Shown: positions 47,052-56,180 of the stretch, piece after piece
Layout: every line of letters starts with the position of its first letter
How positions within the stretch are numbered: position 1 is the first letter of the stretch
Assembly (NCBI RefSeq): GCF_003013715.1
Contig: NC_072813.1
Span: forward strand, 1,116,001 to 1,180,000
Source of the DNA: Candidozyma auris
Lineage: Eukaryota; Ascomycota; Pichiomycetes; Serinales; Metschnikowiaceae
Direction of reading: 5' to 3'
Length of the DNA: 64,000 bases
Made by a program: the position numbers and the translations under genes
The notes under the pieces: model-generated
Databases searched by the model: none
Told to the model about the DNA's origin: nothing
Seen by the model: only the letters and a program-made list of their open reading frames with translations

Positions 47052-48860
47052 ATTTAATTAAATTAAAAACCTATACAAATGCCCATTGCAAACACAATCT
47101 ATCTTATATGTATTTTTCCGAAATCTCACCGTTGATATCTAGTAACGGTTCTTATCGGGCGGATACTGCGCCCAATTAGGGAAGTGTTGACGGCTACCGC
47201 AAGCGAGACGCACGTCTAACAAACGAAAGACAGGCTCGAAAAGTTTATTTGGATAGACCCCTTGAGATTCAACAATCACCCCTGAATAATTCAATTGCGC
47301 CCGCAATGAGCCCAAGAAGATTTCTGGTGCCTGTGCCCCATTCGTAGAAAGTAGGAGTTTGAGAAAAGTATATTGCCTACTTCTTGAGTTACAAAAACGT
47401 CAACCTTCTACCATCGAGATTACACTCAAGTCTGACGTTATGATACTGCCTCTATAACACAAGATTCGGCTATCCAGCCCTGCACTCAGCCGATGTGACT
47501 TTCCTGTTTTGTAAAGATTAGGATACAGGTGACTTGATAGTGTCGTAGGTTGAAGATTTCTAGTTGCTTGTATAGTGCAAGATCAGACAGCTTCTGCCGA
47601 GCTACTGACTGTATCCGCCAATAAGGTAGATAATGATTATTAATGTGTTTGAAAGGAGAAGCTGGCAATGCCTATATGAGGGTGGTAAAGAAGGCAATCG
47701 CTTCTGAGAAAGGAACATGATGATTTTACCTTCGATTCATGTCTGAGAAGCAGTATTTGCTAGATCCTTACCAATATCCTCTTCTCCGCTCTGTTGGTTT
47801 CTTTGCCTTTTTGGTTAGCTATGTCAGCAAGACCATTGTAGTATCAGGACAATAATGTCGCAGTTGGAGGGGTACACTTAGGTACTTCGAAATTTTAAGA
47901 AACTCGAGATTCGAAAGCATAGTTTGTCTCTTATTAGGAATTGTTGTCACAGGCCGCCATTGCACGGCCTCAAAAACTATTCTTGGTGACCTTTCGGCTC
48001 CGGATTATTGATAGCGACACCGGTATGCTCAATCAGCAAAACAAAATAAGCACTTGTAATCTACAGCAGCAAGAGCCAGGTCCACATTGGGTGAAGGCAG
48101 CTCTGCAACAAATACCTTGAATTACTCTACCCATCCAGGACTTATTTGGGAAAAAAAAAATGCCTTGAATGCCCACAGAGCTTTCGCTCATAAGCCTTGC
48201 AAGTCACCATTGTGACCCTCTGACTCGGTGGTCCCTGTGCACTAAACTTACTCGACGAATCTAAGAGAATGTCGAGGAACTTTTAAACAACAATCTTGAA
48301 GATCAAAGCTGAAACTTCTTGGTGTTGCTGCTTACTCTGTTGCAAACTACGTCCATCGCTCTTTAAGCAAGTACTAATCCGTGAAGTGGTAGCGAGAAGC
48401 AGCTTCAAGCTAAGTCATCACAATAAACCCCAAAAACCTTTTGTAAATAGGTAAACAGAACATAGCACACTCGAGTCCCAAAAGAAAAACCTAGAGATGG
48501 TCCCAACATAGTTCGCCCAAAGTACCTTAATTGGTTCTCGCTTAGCAGTACGCAAGCCGAACTAGTGGGCAGTATTTTTCAGAGAGGGGAAGCTGCAAAA
48601 GCACTTGAAACGAACCGACTCTAGAATCTCGAGGAAACTGGACTTACGATACTGACAAATCAAGGAGACACAAGTATATTAAATAATATTTGGTTATTTC
48701 CCTGCTTCGGTTTTCCCCCGCCTCGATTTCCTTTGGGCGTTACCTCCGCAGTCTACCCCGGATTTTGCGACTCTATACTATATTCTTCACGTGGATTTTC
48801 CAGTAACCCAAAAAGACGTCCACCTACTTCTTCTTCTTCAACTGAACATCTTCTCATCCA
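47052..48860. other. Divergent intergenic region, about 1.8 kb
   Basis: This region lies between the MFS transporter and the hydrolase gene. It has a GC-rich CGGGCGGATACTGCGCCC block (47156-47173), a relaxed AGCTGCAAAA near 48590, a poly-A run near 48152 and a TATA-like TATATTAAATAATA near 48676. A stretch at 47801-47837 weakly resembles U2 snRNA but fails on spacing. No supported gene. Confidence 0.45.
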
Positions 48861-50090
48861 ATGCATACGTTGGACGCTTTGCTCGAGGAGCTTGTGCTTC
48901 CTCACGATGGGAACTCGCTCCCGGACATTAACGGGCTTGTGGCTGGCTTCACCGACTCAAAAAGAACTAAGTACCTTGCTGCTAAGGGAGTCAAGAGATT
49001 TGACAAGATGGACCCGGTGACCACAGATACGAGACTTGCGTTCTTCTCTTGTACAAAAACAATCACGGCAATGGCTGTTTTGCAATTATACGAAAAGGGC
49101 CAGATCGACTTGGACGCCCCAGCAAAAAAGTATCTTCCTATGATAGGCGAAATTGGGCTTATCGACCCGGGCCAGGTTGATGACGACACTGGAGAATTTA
49201 TAAAACCCCCTAGAAAGCCCAAAAACGATGTAACAGTGCGCCACTTGCTCCTCCACACGGCTGGGTTTGCCTATGTGTTTACCGACCCAGACTACTTTAA
49301 CATTGTAATGAACAAACACCGGGAACATACTGGGGCTACTCCTTCTTTGCGCATGTTTTCTACAGACGTGATGCCTTTGGTGTTTGAGCCAGGCACCCTG
49401 TGGCGCTATGGCCATTCGCTGGACTGGCTTGGTTTAGTGGTTGAAGCCGTTACCGGTATGAAGTTCTCTCAGTACCTTCAGAAGAACATATTTGATCCAG
49501 CAGGGCTTTCATCGTTCACATTTAGAATCGATAACGAAGACCAGTTAATTCCCATTAGTATGAGAAAAGACGATGGGACATTGCGTGTGTTGCGGAAGAA
49601 ACCGGTACCACACCAACCATCAATTGACATGGGCGGCCAGGGCTGCTTCGGAACTGTGGGCGACTTCTTGCAATTTATGAGGATCTGGCTCAATAAGGGC
49701 CTCTGTGTGGAGACAGGTGCTCAAATCTTGAAAAAGGAAACTGTGGAATATGCCATACAAGCCCATTTGCCCGAAGGTATACATGTCGAGCTCGATACTG
49801 CCATGACAGGCGAAGCACCTTCAGACTTCCTTCCTGATAACTTCACCCTTACTGGCTGCGCATATAATATGAACAACTTACCAACTGGTAGGCCCAGAGG
49901 CTCTATATACTGGGCAGGCTTGGCAAGCTTGTACTTCTGGATTGACTTCGAAAACGACGTTGCTGGCTTTTACGGTTGTCAAATCCTTCCATACTTAGAC
50001 TCCCCTTGTCTTGTGGGTTACATTAGATATGAAAATGCTGTTTATGATATGTTGCGAAAGGAAAGAGAAGCCATCAAAGGTAAACTTTGA
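48861..50090 (+). CDS. Beta-lactamase-fold serine hydrolase (class C / esterase type)
   Basis: The 409-residue protein belongs to the serine beta-lactamase/transpeptidase-like family. SxxK is Ser63-Cys-Thr-Lys66 (FFSCTKTITAMAVLQLYEKG), and the second motif Tyr183 lies in WRYGHSLDWLGLVVEAVTG. VTVRHLLLHTAGFAY is the usual HLLtHtSG block, and GGQGCFGTVGDFLQFM precedes the third motif region. There is no signal peptide or membrane segment, so it is probably cytosolic. Fungal members include esterases, transesterases such as LovD, and LACTB2-unrelated LACTB homologues; the substrate cannot be inferred. S. cerevisiae lacks a close counterpart as far as I recall, but Candida species carry several. 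Transfer from bacteria or filamentous fungi is possible; codon use looks native. Confidence 0.85.
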   Translation: MHTLDALLEELVLPHDGNSLPDINGLVAGFTDSKRTKYLAAKGVKRFDKMDPVTTDTRLAFFSCTKTITAMAVLQLYEKGQIDLDAPAKKYLPMIGEIGLIDPGQVDDDTGEFIKPPRKPKNDVTVRHLLLHTAGFAYVFTDPDYFNIVMNKHREHTGATPSLRMFSTDVMPLVFEPGTLWRYGHSLDWLGLVVEAVTGMKFSQYLQKNIFDPAGLSSFTFRIDNEDQLIPISMRKDDGTLRVLRKKPVPHQPSIDMGGQGCFGTVGDFLQFMRIWLNKGLCVETGAQILKKETVEYAIQAHLPEGIHVELDTAMTGEAPSDFLPDNFTLTGCAYNMNNLPTGRPRGSIYWAGLASLYFWIDFENDVAGFYGCQILPYLDSPCLVGYIRYENAVYDMLRKEREAIKGKL

Positions 50091-50209
50091 GGAGTACAGG
50101 TGACAACTAAATTCTTTGCAGAAGTGTCCTTTAGTAGACACGGTTATAGGCATTTTAAGTAAACGCTATGAACTTTTTTTTTGAATTATTTACTCCGCTC
50201 TATCAGCAT

Positions 50210-52792
50210 TTAGTGCAATCCTAGCTTGTCCATTCTGACTTGAACAGCGTTCCTGTGAGCTTCCAATCCCTCAACAGCCGCTAATGTCATAACAGCCTTG
50301 CCTATGCTCTTTAGGCCCTCTTCGGTGACATTTTGCGATGTGATATGCTTCTGGAATGTGCCAGTGTTCACTCCAGAGTACTGTCTCGCGTAACCATAAG
50401 TTGGTAAGGTGTGATTGGTACCACTGGAGTAGTCACCACAAGATTCGGGAGATAACCCACCAATGAAAACAGAACCGGCATTTTCGATCTTGTGAGGCAC
50501 GTAAGAGTCAGCGTTGTTGATTTGTAAAATCAAATGCTCAGGAGCGTACTGATTGCTCAACTTAAACGCTTCTTCGTAGCCATCAACGAGCAATGTGTAA
50601 GAATGCGCCAAACACTTAGCAACGATTTCTTTTCTAGGAAGCGCTTCTGCCTGTCTCGAAACAGCTTCTTTGAACAGAGCAATCTTCTCTTTACTGAGGC
50701 CCACACCTATGAGAATGACTTGAGAGTCCACACCGTGCTCAGCCTGTGACAACAAGTCAGAAGCCACGAAGTCGGCATCAGCGTCCTCGTCAGCGATGAC
50801 AAGAACTTCCGATGGACCAGCGGGCATATCTATAGAACACAAGGCCTGAGTATCATTCTGAACATGCATTTTGGCGGCGGTAACGAACTGATTACCAGGA
50901 CCCAAGATCTTGTCACACTTCACGACACTCTCAGTACCATATGCCAAAGCCGTGACTGCCTGAGCACCGCCAGCCATTAAAATGGCAGAAGCACCCAATT
51001 TGTGAGCGACGTAGACGACTTCAGGTGTCAACTTGCCAGTAGCACGCAGCGGAGGCGAGGCAAGGATGATATTCTTGCATCCAGCTACCTTGGCAGGAGT
51101 TCCCAACATCATGGCGGTTGAAGGCAACACGGCAGTTCCTCCCGGTACGTACAAGCCAACATTCTCGATTGGTTTGGCAAAACGAGAACAGAATACACCA
51201 GGGGAGGTTTCGACGGTCATGACCTCCTCCTTTGGAAGCTGGGCCCTGTGGAATTTCTCTATATTTTGCATAGACAAGTCAATTGCCTGCTTCATGTCCT
51301 CAGAGATATCCATGAGTTCCGCTGGAAATGGGGCTTTGAGGACAGGCTCCTTCAACTCCACGCCATCAAATTTCGCCGTGAGCTCCAATAAGGCTTTGTC
51401 ACCATTCTTCTGGACGTTCTCGACAATTGGGAGCACCAACTTCATTATATCGGATGTTTTTTGATTTGGTCGAGTCAAGGCTCTCTTGACATCCTCGTCG
51501 CTCGCTGTGGAGGCTCTAATGATCTCCATCTTGTACTTTGACGGCGTAGCTTCTTTGCCGTCATTTATCTTCTTCTTTTTTTGAGCAGGCTCGTCGCTGT
51601 ATTGCGGTTTGGCGTCCCCTTTTCTTCTAGTGACACGCATCGACTTGATGTCCAAGTTTCTCTCGATATCAGCCAAGCTCACGCCGTGTTTCACGGCCCA
51701 AGTTAAGGCAAAATAAAATAAGTCAGCAGCTTCCCAAGCAACTTCACTTTTATCGTTTTTCTGGCCGGCATCAATGAGTTCGTCTAACTCCTCCTTCATC
51801 TTGGCGATGAGTAGCTTATCGTCGTTGAACAATCTCTTGGTGTACAGCCCCTCAGGAGCGTTCTCCTTTCTCTGAGCCAAAGTAACATCCAACTTCGGCA
51901 ATCCCGACCCGTTGGATTCTGCAGACTCTCTAAGCTCGCCATCTTGGAAACAGGTGTAGTTCGATTCCAAGTGGCAGAAACCGTAGCCGGCACGAGGCTC
52001 CACCACAAATTTCACAACATCGTTGTCGCAGTCCTTCTCTAACTTGACAAGCTTTTGTGTTGCTCCAGACGTCTTGCCCTTATACCAAAGCTCATGAGGT
52101 CTTTTTCTCGACTGGTAGACGCCCTGACCCTCGCCAATGGCTGCTTTGATAGACGCTTGCGACGAGTACACCACCCCAAGAGCAGTGTACGAGGGAGCTG
52201 GGGTCGTCACTAGCGTTGTATAGAGCCCATCGGGCCTATCAGTGGTCAATGTCGACACAAACACCGAAGAAATCGAAATCTTGTCTTCGGATGGTTCACC
52301 AGCCAAAGTCAACTTCCCAGTTGGAAGCACAACGGTGTAACCCACAGAGACCAACGCCTGGGCCTCTTCCTGAGTGACAGCACCTCTGAAGAAAACATCA
52401 CGGTTGCCGTTCTTGGTGAAACTGGCCACCTTATCTTGTGGTACCTCCTCAGTGACCACCAACGAAGCCAGAGAATCCAAGAGCTCCTTTGGAGCAGTAG
52501 AATTGGTGAACACGGCCATTCTCGCAGCAGGAACTCCAGCGCCAGCAAATGTCCAGAACTGAGCTGCATCAACAAATACTTGCGACACGCCAACATTAAG
52601 AAAGGCAATTACCTGGTCGACAGAGATCTTGGAAGACGTCGTATCGACAGATACATGCACTGAGGAAGGAAACTTCGAAAGAAGGTGTTTTTCCGGCTCA
52701 ACGCTCAGAACAGGCACGAGCACTTTGCCCGTGACGGCAAACGTGGCAGCGTCCTGTGGAGAATCCACTAGCGGGAGCACGGGGAATGTCAT
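50210..52792 (-). CDS. HIS4: Trifunctional histidine biosynthesis protein His4
   Basis: The 860-residue protein fuses three activities. PRA-CH (about residues 200-290) includes GQGVYQSRKRPHELWYKG and a Cys/His pair in GYGFCHLESNYTCF. PRA-PH (about 315-405) includes LYTKRLFNDDKLL, KMKEELDELIDA and EAADLFYFALTW. Histidinol dehydrogenase (about 435-857) includes GLYVPGGTAVLPSTAMML, DMPAGPSEVLVIADEDAD, LLSQAEHGVDSQVILIG and SYVPHKIENAGSVFIGG. Together these catalyse steps 2, 3 and the last two oxidations of the pathway. The N-terminal 190 residues are the divergent segment seen in fungal His4. A Gcn4 consensus lies 87 bp upstream, fitting general amino-acid control. It converges on the hydrolase gene. 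Confidence 0.97.
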   Translation of the reverse strand: MTFPVLPLVDSPQDAATFAVTGKVLVPVLSVEPEKHLLSKFPSSVHVSVDTTSSKISVDQVIAFLNVGVSQVFVDAAQFWTFAGAGVPAARMAVFTNSTAPKELLDSLASLVVTEEVPQDKVASFTKNGNRDVFFRGAVTQEEAQALVSVGYTVVLPTGKLTLAGEPSEDKISISSVFVSTLTTDRPDGLYTTLVTTPAPSYTALGVVYSSQASIKAAIGEGQGVYQSRKRPHELWYKGKTSGATQKLVKLEKDCDNDVVKFVVEPRAGYGFCHLESNYTCFQDGELRESAESNGSGLPKLDVTLAQRKENAPEGLYTKRLFNDDKLLIAKMKEELDELIDAGQKNDKSEVAWEAADLFYFALTWAVKHGVSLADIERNLDIKSMRVTRRKGDAKPQYSDEPAQKKKKINDGKEATPSKYKMEIIRASTASDEDVKRALTRPNQKTSDIMKLVLPIVENVQKNGDKALLELTAKFDGVELKEPVLKAPFPAELMDISEDMKQAIDLSMQNIEKFHRAQLPKEEVMTVETSPGVFCSRFAKPIENVGLYVPGGTAVLPSTAMMLGTPAKVAGCKNIILASPPLRATGKLTPEVVYVAHKLGASAILMAGGAQAVTALAYGTESVVKCDKILGPGNQFVTAAKMHVQNDTQALCSIDMPAGPSEVLVIADEDADADFVASDLLSQAEHGVDSQVILIGVGLSKEKIALFKEAVSRQAEALPRKEIVAKCLAHSYTLLVDGYEEAFKLSNQYAPEHLILQINNADSYVPHKIENAGSVFIGGLSPESCGDYSSGTNHTLPTYGYARQYSGVNTGTFQKHITSQNVTEEGLKSIGKAVMTLAAVEGLEAHRNAVQVRMDKLGLH

Positions 52793-53357
52793 GGTGGTAT
52801 TGCTTGATAAGTTGGTACAGGCCGTTGAAGTTTTTCACCGCCAGGGCCCGTTAGATAAGCGATATTATGCGCGACTTCTGAGTCATACTGGGGAAGTAAG
52901 ATGAGAAGAGGGAGGTAACAGAAACTTGTCAAAGATTGTCAAAGTAACGAAAAAGAAAAAAAAAAAAGAAGAATTCATTTGCATTGGTCGATTGCATGAA
53001 AAATGTGGTGAATGAAGTTATCATCCACGTTGTTAGAGGTTGTACTTGAAATTTAGTGTTGCGTTGCATGTCGGTAATTTTTGCAACCATTATAGCGTCG
53101 TTGATAAAGGTAACGGGCGTGGAACAGAGGACTCTGGGGTGAATGGGTCCTATAGAATGTATTGCAGGCAGGTAATTTAGTTTGCTGATGCGTTATTATT
53201 ACAAGGACTTACTTTCACTTGACACTATGGACACATGTGCTATCGATGCTCTAGAACATGCGTATAACTAATCTATACTCTCATCACTTTACTACTCCAT
53301 TTTCCACGACTTTTTTCAAACATACGTTATCATGCATTATATGGTTTTTCTTTGCCA
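52793..53357 (-). other. HIS4 promoter region
   Basis: About 565 bp between the HIS4 start and the PEX5 stop. Besides a Gcn4 site it contains a relaxed TTTTTGCAACCA element (53078-53089), 286 bp upstream of HIS4, and a poly-A run near 52955. Nothing else seen. Confidence 0.5.
52879..52885. promoter_or_regulatory. Gcn4 binding site (TGAGTCA) of HIS4
   Basis: A perfect TGAGTCA (TGACTCA on the other strand) 87 bp before the HIS4 ATG. HIS4 is the classic Gcn4 target in yeast, so this site is very likely functional. Confidence 0.75.
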
Positions 53358-55157
53358 CTAGAAATTAAACTCTCCTCTGAACTGATCCAAGTTCATGCCT
53401 GGCTTCACAAGCTCAACCAAATCCCTTCTGTCCATCGCGATGAACGCTCTCTTCAAAGTCTCCATCAACGATGACGACTGGTTGTGGCTGAGAGTAGATT
53501 CCTGGCCCTCAACTTGATGCATGGCCAATCCACTGAGCAAGTGCTCGGCAGCTTCCTTATAACAGCTGATGTTGATGCAAGAAACACCCAAGTTGTACCT
53601 GGCACGCACAAACGTTGGCCTGAGTTCCAATGCCTTGAAGTATGCGTTGACAGCTTCCTCGGAGCGGTTAGAGTTAGCCAAAGAGGCACCAAGTCTGTTC
53701 CACAACACTGGGTCATCTGGCCTGATCGAAAGAGCCGCCTTGAAGCAGTCAATGGTCTTATCGAAATCTTCATTGGCGTAAAAGAGCACACCAAGTCCCA
53801 TCTGCACATCTGGGTTCATGTTGGCCTGATCGGGAGATAATTGGGCTGCCTTGATGAACAACTCGGTGACTCTCTTGTGCAAGGAGAATCTGTCTTCGTC
53901 TGAGATGGTAGGGTTTTCCTGACGAGCTTTCTCGGCGATATCAGGGTACATGGTAGCTATCCAGCGCTCCAAAGTGGCAAATGCCGCATTGTCGTACCCT
54001 TCGTTGATGTAAGAGATAGCCAAGGTCATCAAGGCCTCAGAATTCTCAGGGTTCAACTCGAGACACTTTTCGAGGGCGGTGATACCAGCCACTTCCTTTT
54101 CATTCTGCGTTTGCACCTCACCAAGCTTGAGCCATGCTTGGACGTGGTTTTCGTCACGAGCAATGGCAGCCTCGAAAGCCAAGGCGGCTTCCGACAATTT
54201 GGCGCCGTTCTCCATCAACTGAAGACCTATCTGGTAAGGGTCCTCTGTGCTTGGCAAGTCCATGAACTGGTTGCTTTCTTTGGACTCGAACTTGTAGTCA
54301 CCGAAATGTGCTCTGGTGGAGGCATACTTCGCAAAGTCTCTTTCCCACTGCAGCATACTAGCAGGATACGTTTCTCCCTGAGAGTTCTTGAACTCTTCGT
54401 ATTGCTGAGAAATGAAGTCGTTTTCAATGGCATCAGAGTTCAACGAGTCCCATACTTCTTGAAATGTGGCCTGATACTTGTCGTCAATGGCAATGTCGTC
54501 TTCCACCTCCTGTTTGTCTGCTGTGGCAGTTTCTTCTGCAGCCAGAGCGTCAGCACTGAGTTCTTCGATCTCCTTGAACTGGTTATCCCAATCCACAGCT
54601 GGCTCCGCCTGCTCTGTCTGGTTCCCCTGCTGCTGCTGCTGTGGGGCATTTGCTGCCATGGTCGAGCCCATCCCCATGCCCATCATAGGCCTGTAGCCCA
54701 TCATGGGCACTCTGCTCTGCTGCAGCATGTGTGACTGTTGGTGTTGGTGCTGAGGGCCAGCCTGAGAAAATTCCAGAGCCCACTGGGTGTTGGCCAATGT
54801 CCGTGGGACAGCCCCCTGGGATTTTGAATGGCTGTGCACAGGCTGAGAGGTCTGAGCATTGAACTCGTTGAGCCATTGCTGTTGGTTACCAGCCACAGGC
54901 AGCTGAGTTTGCTGGATTCTGTTAAGCTCGTGACGCATGGGTTGAAACTGGAACGGGGAAGGCGAAGGTGAGCCTCCACCCATGAACTGCTCCATGTCAC
55001 GCTGGTTCATCATCTTGTCGTTCTTGAAGCCCTGGTTTACCACCTGTCCGGGCTGGTTTGTCTGCCGCTGAAGGGAGCGGTCTTGCTGAGTGTGTTTGTT
55101 GAGTTGTGCCACGGCGTTGCCGTTCACGGAACAGTCAGCACCGCCAAAGAAGGACAT
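53358..55157 (-). CDS. PEX5: Peroxisomal PTS1 import receptor Pex5
   Basis: The 599-residue protein is the cytosolic receptor for SKL-type signals. A conserved Cys9 sits in the first residues (recycling mono-ubiquitination site in yeast). Pex14/Pex13-binding W-x3-F motifs are WLNEF (W95), WALEF (W126) and WDNQF (W190), with WERDF further on. The N-terminal half is Gln/Met-rich and disordered. The C-terminal half holds about seven TPR repeats (AWLKLGEVQTQNEKEVAGIT, ALMTLAISYINEGYDNAAF, LWNRLGASLANSNRSEEAV, RARYNLGVSCINISCYKEA). Length and layout fit Pex5 (612 aa in S. cerevisiae). The upstream region has an inverted pair of CCTCGG sites and one recurrent element. Confidence 0.96.
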   Translation of the reverse strand: MSFFGGADCSVNGNAVAQLNKHTQQDRSLQRQTNQPGQVVNQGFKNDKMMNQRDMEQFMGGGSPSPSPFQFQPMRHELNRIQQTQLPVAGNQQQWLNEFNAQTSQPVHSHSKSQGAVPRTLANTQWALEFSQAGPQHQHQQSHMLQQSRVPMMGYRPMMGMGMGSTMAANAPQQQQQGNQTEQAEPAVDWDNQFKEIEELSADALAAEETATADKQEVEDDIAIDDKYQATFQEVWDSLNSDAIENDFISQQYEEFKNSQGETYPASMLQWERDFAKYASTRAHFGDYKFESKESNQFMDLPSTEDPYQIGLQLMENGAKLSEAALAFEAAIARDENHVQAWLKLGEVQTQNEKEVAGITALEKCLELNPENSEALMTLAISYINEGYDNAAFATLERWIATMYPDIAEKARQENPTISDEDRFSLHKRVTELFIKAAQLSPDQANMNPDVQMGLGVLFYANEDFDKTIDCFKAALSIRPDDPVLWNRLGASLANSNRSEEAVNAYFKALELRPTFVRARYNLGVSCINISCYKEAAEHLLSGLAMHQVEGQESTLSHNQSSSLMETLKRAFIAMDRRDLVELVKPGMNLDQFRGEFNF

Positions 55158-55477
55158 GTTAGAATTGTAATTTTTGGAAGAATCGAAAGTTTAGATTAAA
55201 CTTTGCAGGCCAGCTTGTAGTCTGGATATTTTATTGCGTGAGTTTGGCAAATTTGGGTAGTACTAGTCGAAAATGCACCGGGTTTGATCTAGGGAATTTG
55301 TTAGGTGCCCGAAAATTACTAATAAATATTGATCGGAATTAGCCGCAGTGTTTGGACGACAGCGATAAATTAGGCAGTTTGAGGATATTTTCCGGGAAGC
55401 AAAGATAAGTAATAAGTTCGCAAAATATTTAAAAATTCTGTTGCTTCTGCTGAACTTGCCTCCTTATATACTCAGTT

Positions 55478-55512
55478 CCTCGGACACTCTTCTATCTCCA
55501 CACATCCCGAGG
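55478..55512. promoter_or_regulatory. Inverted pair of CCTCGG hexamers before PEX5
   Basis: CCTCGG at 55478-55483 and CCGAGG at 55507-55512, with 23 bp between, about 320-355 bp before the PEX5 ATG. Same hexamer and same relative order (in gene direction) as before the SKI-tailed malate dehydrogenase. FarA/Ctf1-type regulators bind this core. Confidence 0.5.
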
Positions 55513-55810
55513 CAAAAAAAACGTCACAGCTCCTCTCCAGATTTTGAGTCGCGCACGTCGAGTCTGGGGCGCTTCCTCGCACTACTTGATTGAGGTGCTT
55601 GTGAAAATGGTCTAAGAGGGAGAAGAAGAAACGAGAAAAGGCCTATTTTGAACAAGCACTAGGAAATATTGGTGAATCGCTTGGATTGATGGGATACTTA
55701 TACCACTCCAAAAATAATGGTCGTGTTTCTTTTTTTTTGCTTTGCCTTTTTCGATTTCTCGTGATCATATCTTATAATATGTACGTTAATTGGTAATCAG
55801 TACGTTGAAA

Positions 55811-55822
55811 TGGCTGCGAAAG
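55811..55822 (+). promoter_or_regulatory. TGGCTGCGAAA(G) element, copy 9
   Basis: Exact 11 of 12 bases, 654 bp upstream of PEX5 and opposite in orientation. Confidence 0.55.
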
Positions 55823-56180
55823 TGTGTTGCAAATGAAGATGGAGATGAACGTCTCATCAGTGCGCTGAAATAGTTAAAAAGCAGTATAACTTCTGATCAA
55901 GTCAAGTCCTTCATTATTGTCTTTCTTGCCATGTGTATTACTTTATAGTTACCATGCTATTATTGTTAATGTCACTAGCGTTGATGCTTAAAAAACATAC
56001 TATACCACCACTACTATTGATGCGGAAGTACTCTACTGGTACTACAACACTCCTCATACAAGACAATCTATTCATTCAACCATCACACATATCCTCAATC
56101 TACTGTCAAACTATCGATCTTTGAGCTGTTCTTTGCTTGTTCCTGACAGGCCAACAACGAAAAGAGTTAGTTGTTCGGCC

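Larger units (their letters stand above)
55158..56180 (-). other. PEX5 upstream region
   Basis: About 1 kb, bounded on the right by the stop of the Rieske oxygenase gene. It contains the CCTCGG pair (55478-55512), TATA-like TATATACTC at 55466-55474, and the recurrent element at 55811-55822. No supported gene; the open frame at 55933-56124 looks random. Confidence 0.5.

Noticed and set aside
47717..47746. ATGATGA and CTGA resembling C and D boxes of a snoRNA
   Set aside because: Only 19 nt apart, no terminal stem and no second box pair.
47801..47838. TTTGCCTTTTTGGTTAG followed by GTAGTATC, resembling the 5' end of U2 snRNA
   Set aside because: U2 is almost invariant here and the spacing between the two blocks is about twice too long; downstream sequence does not match.
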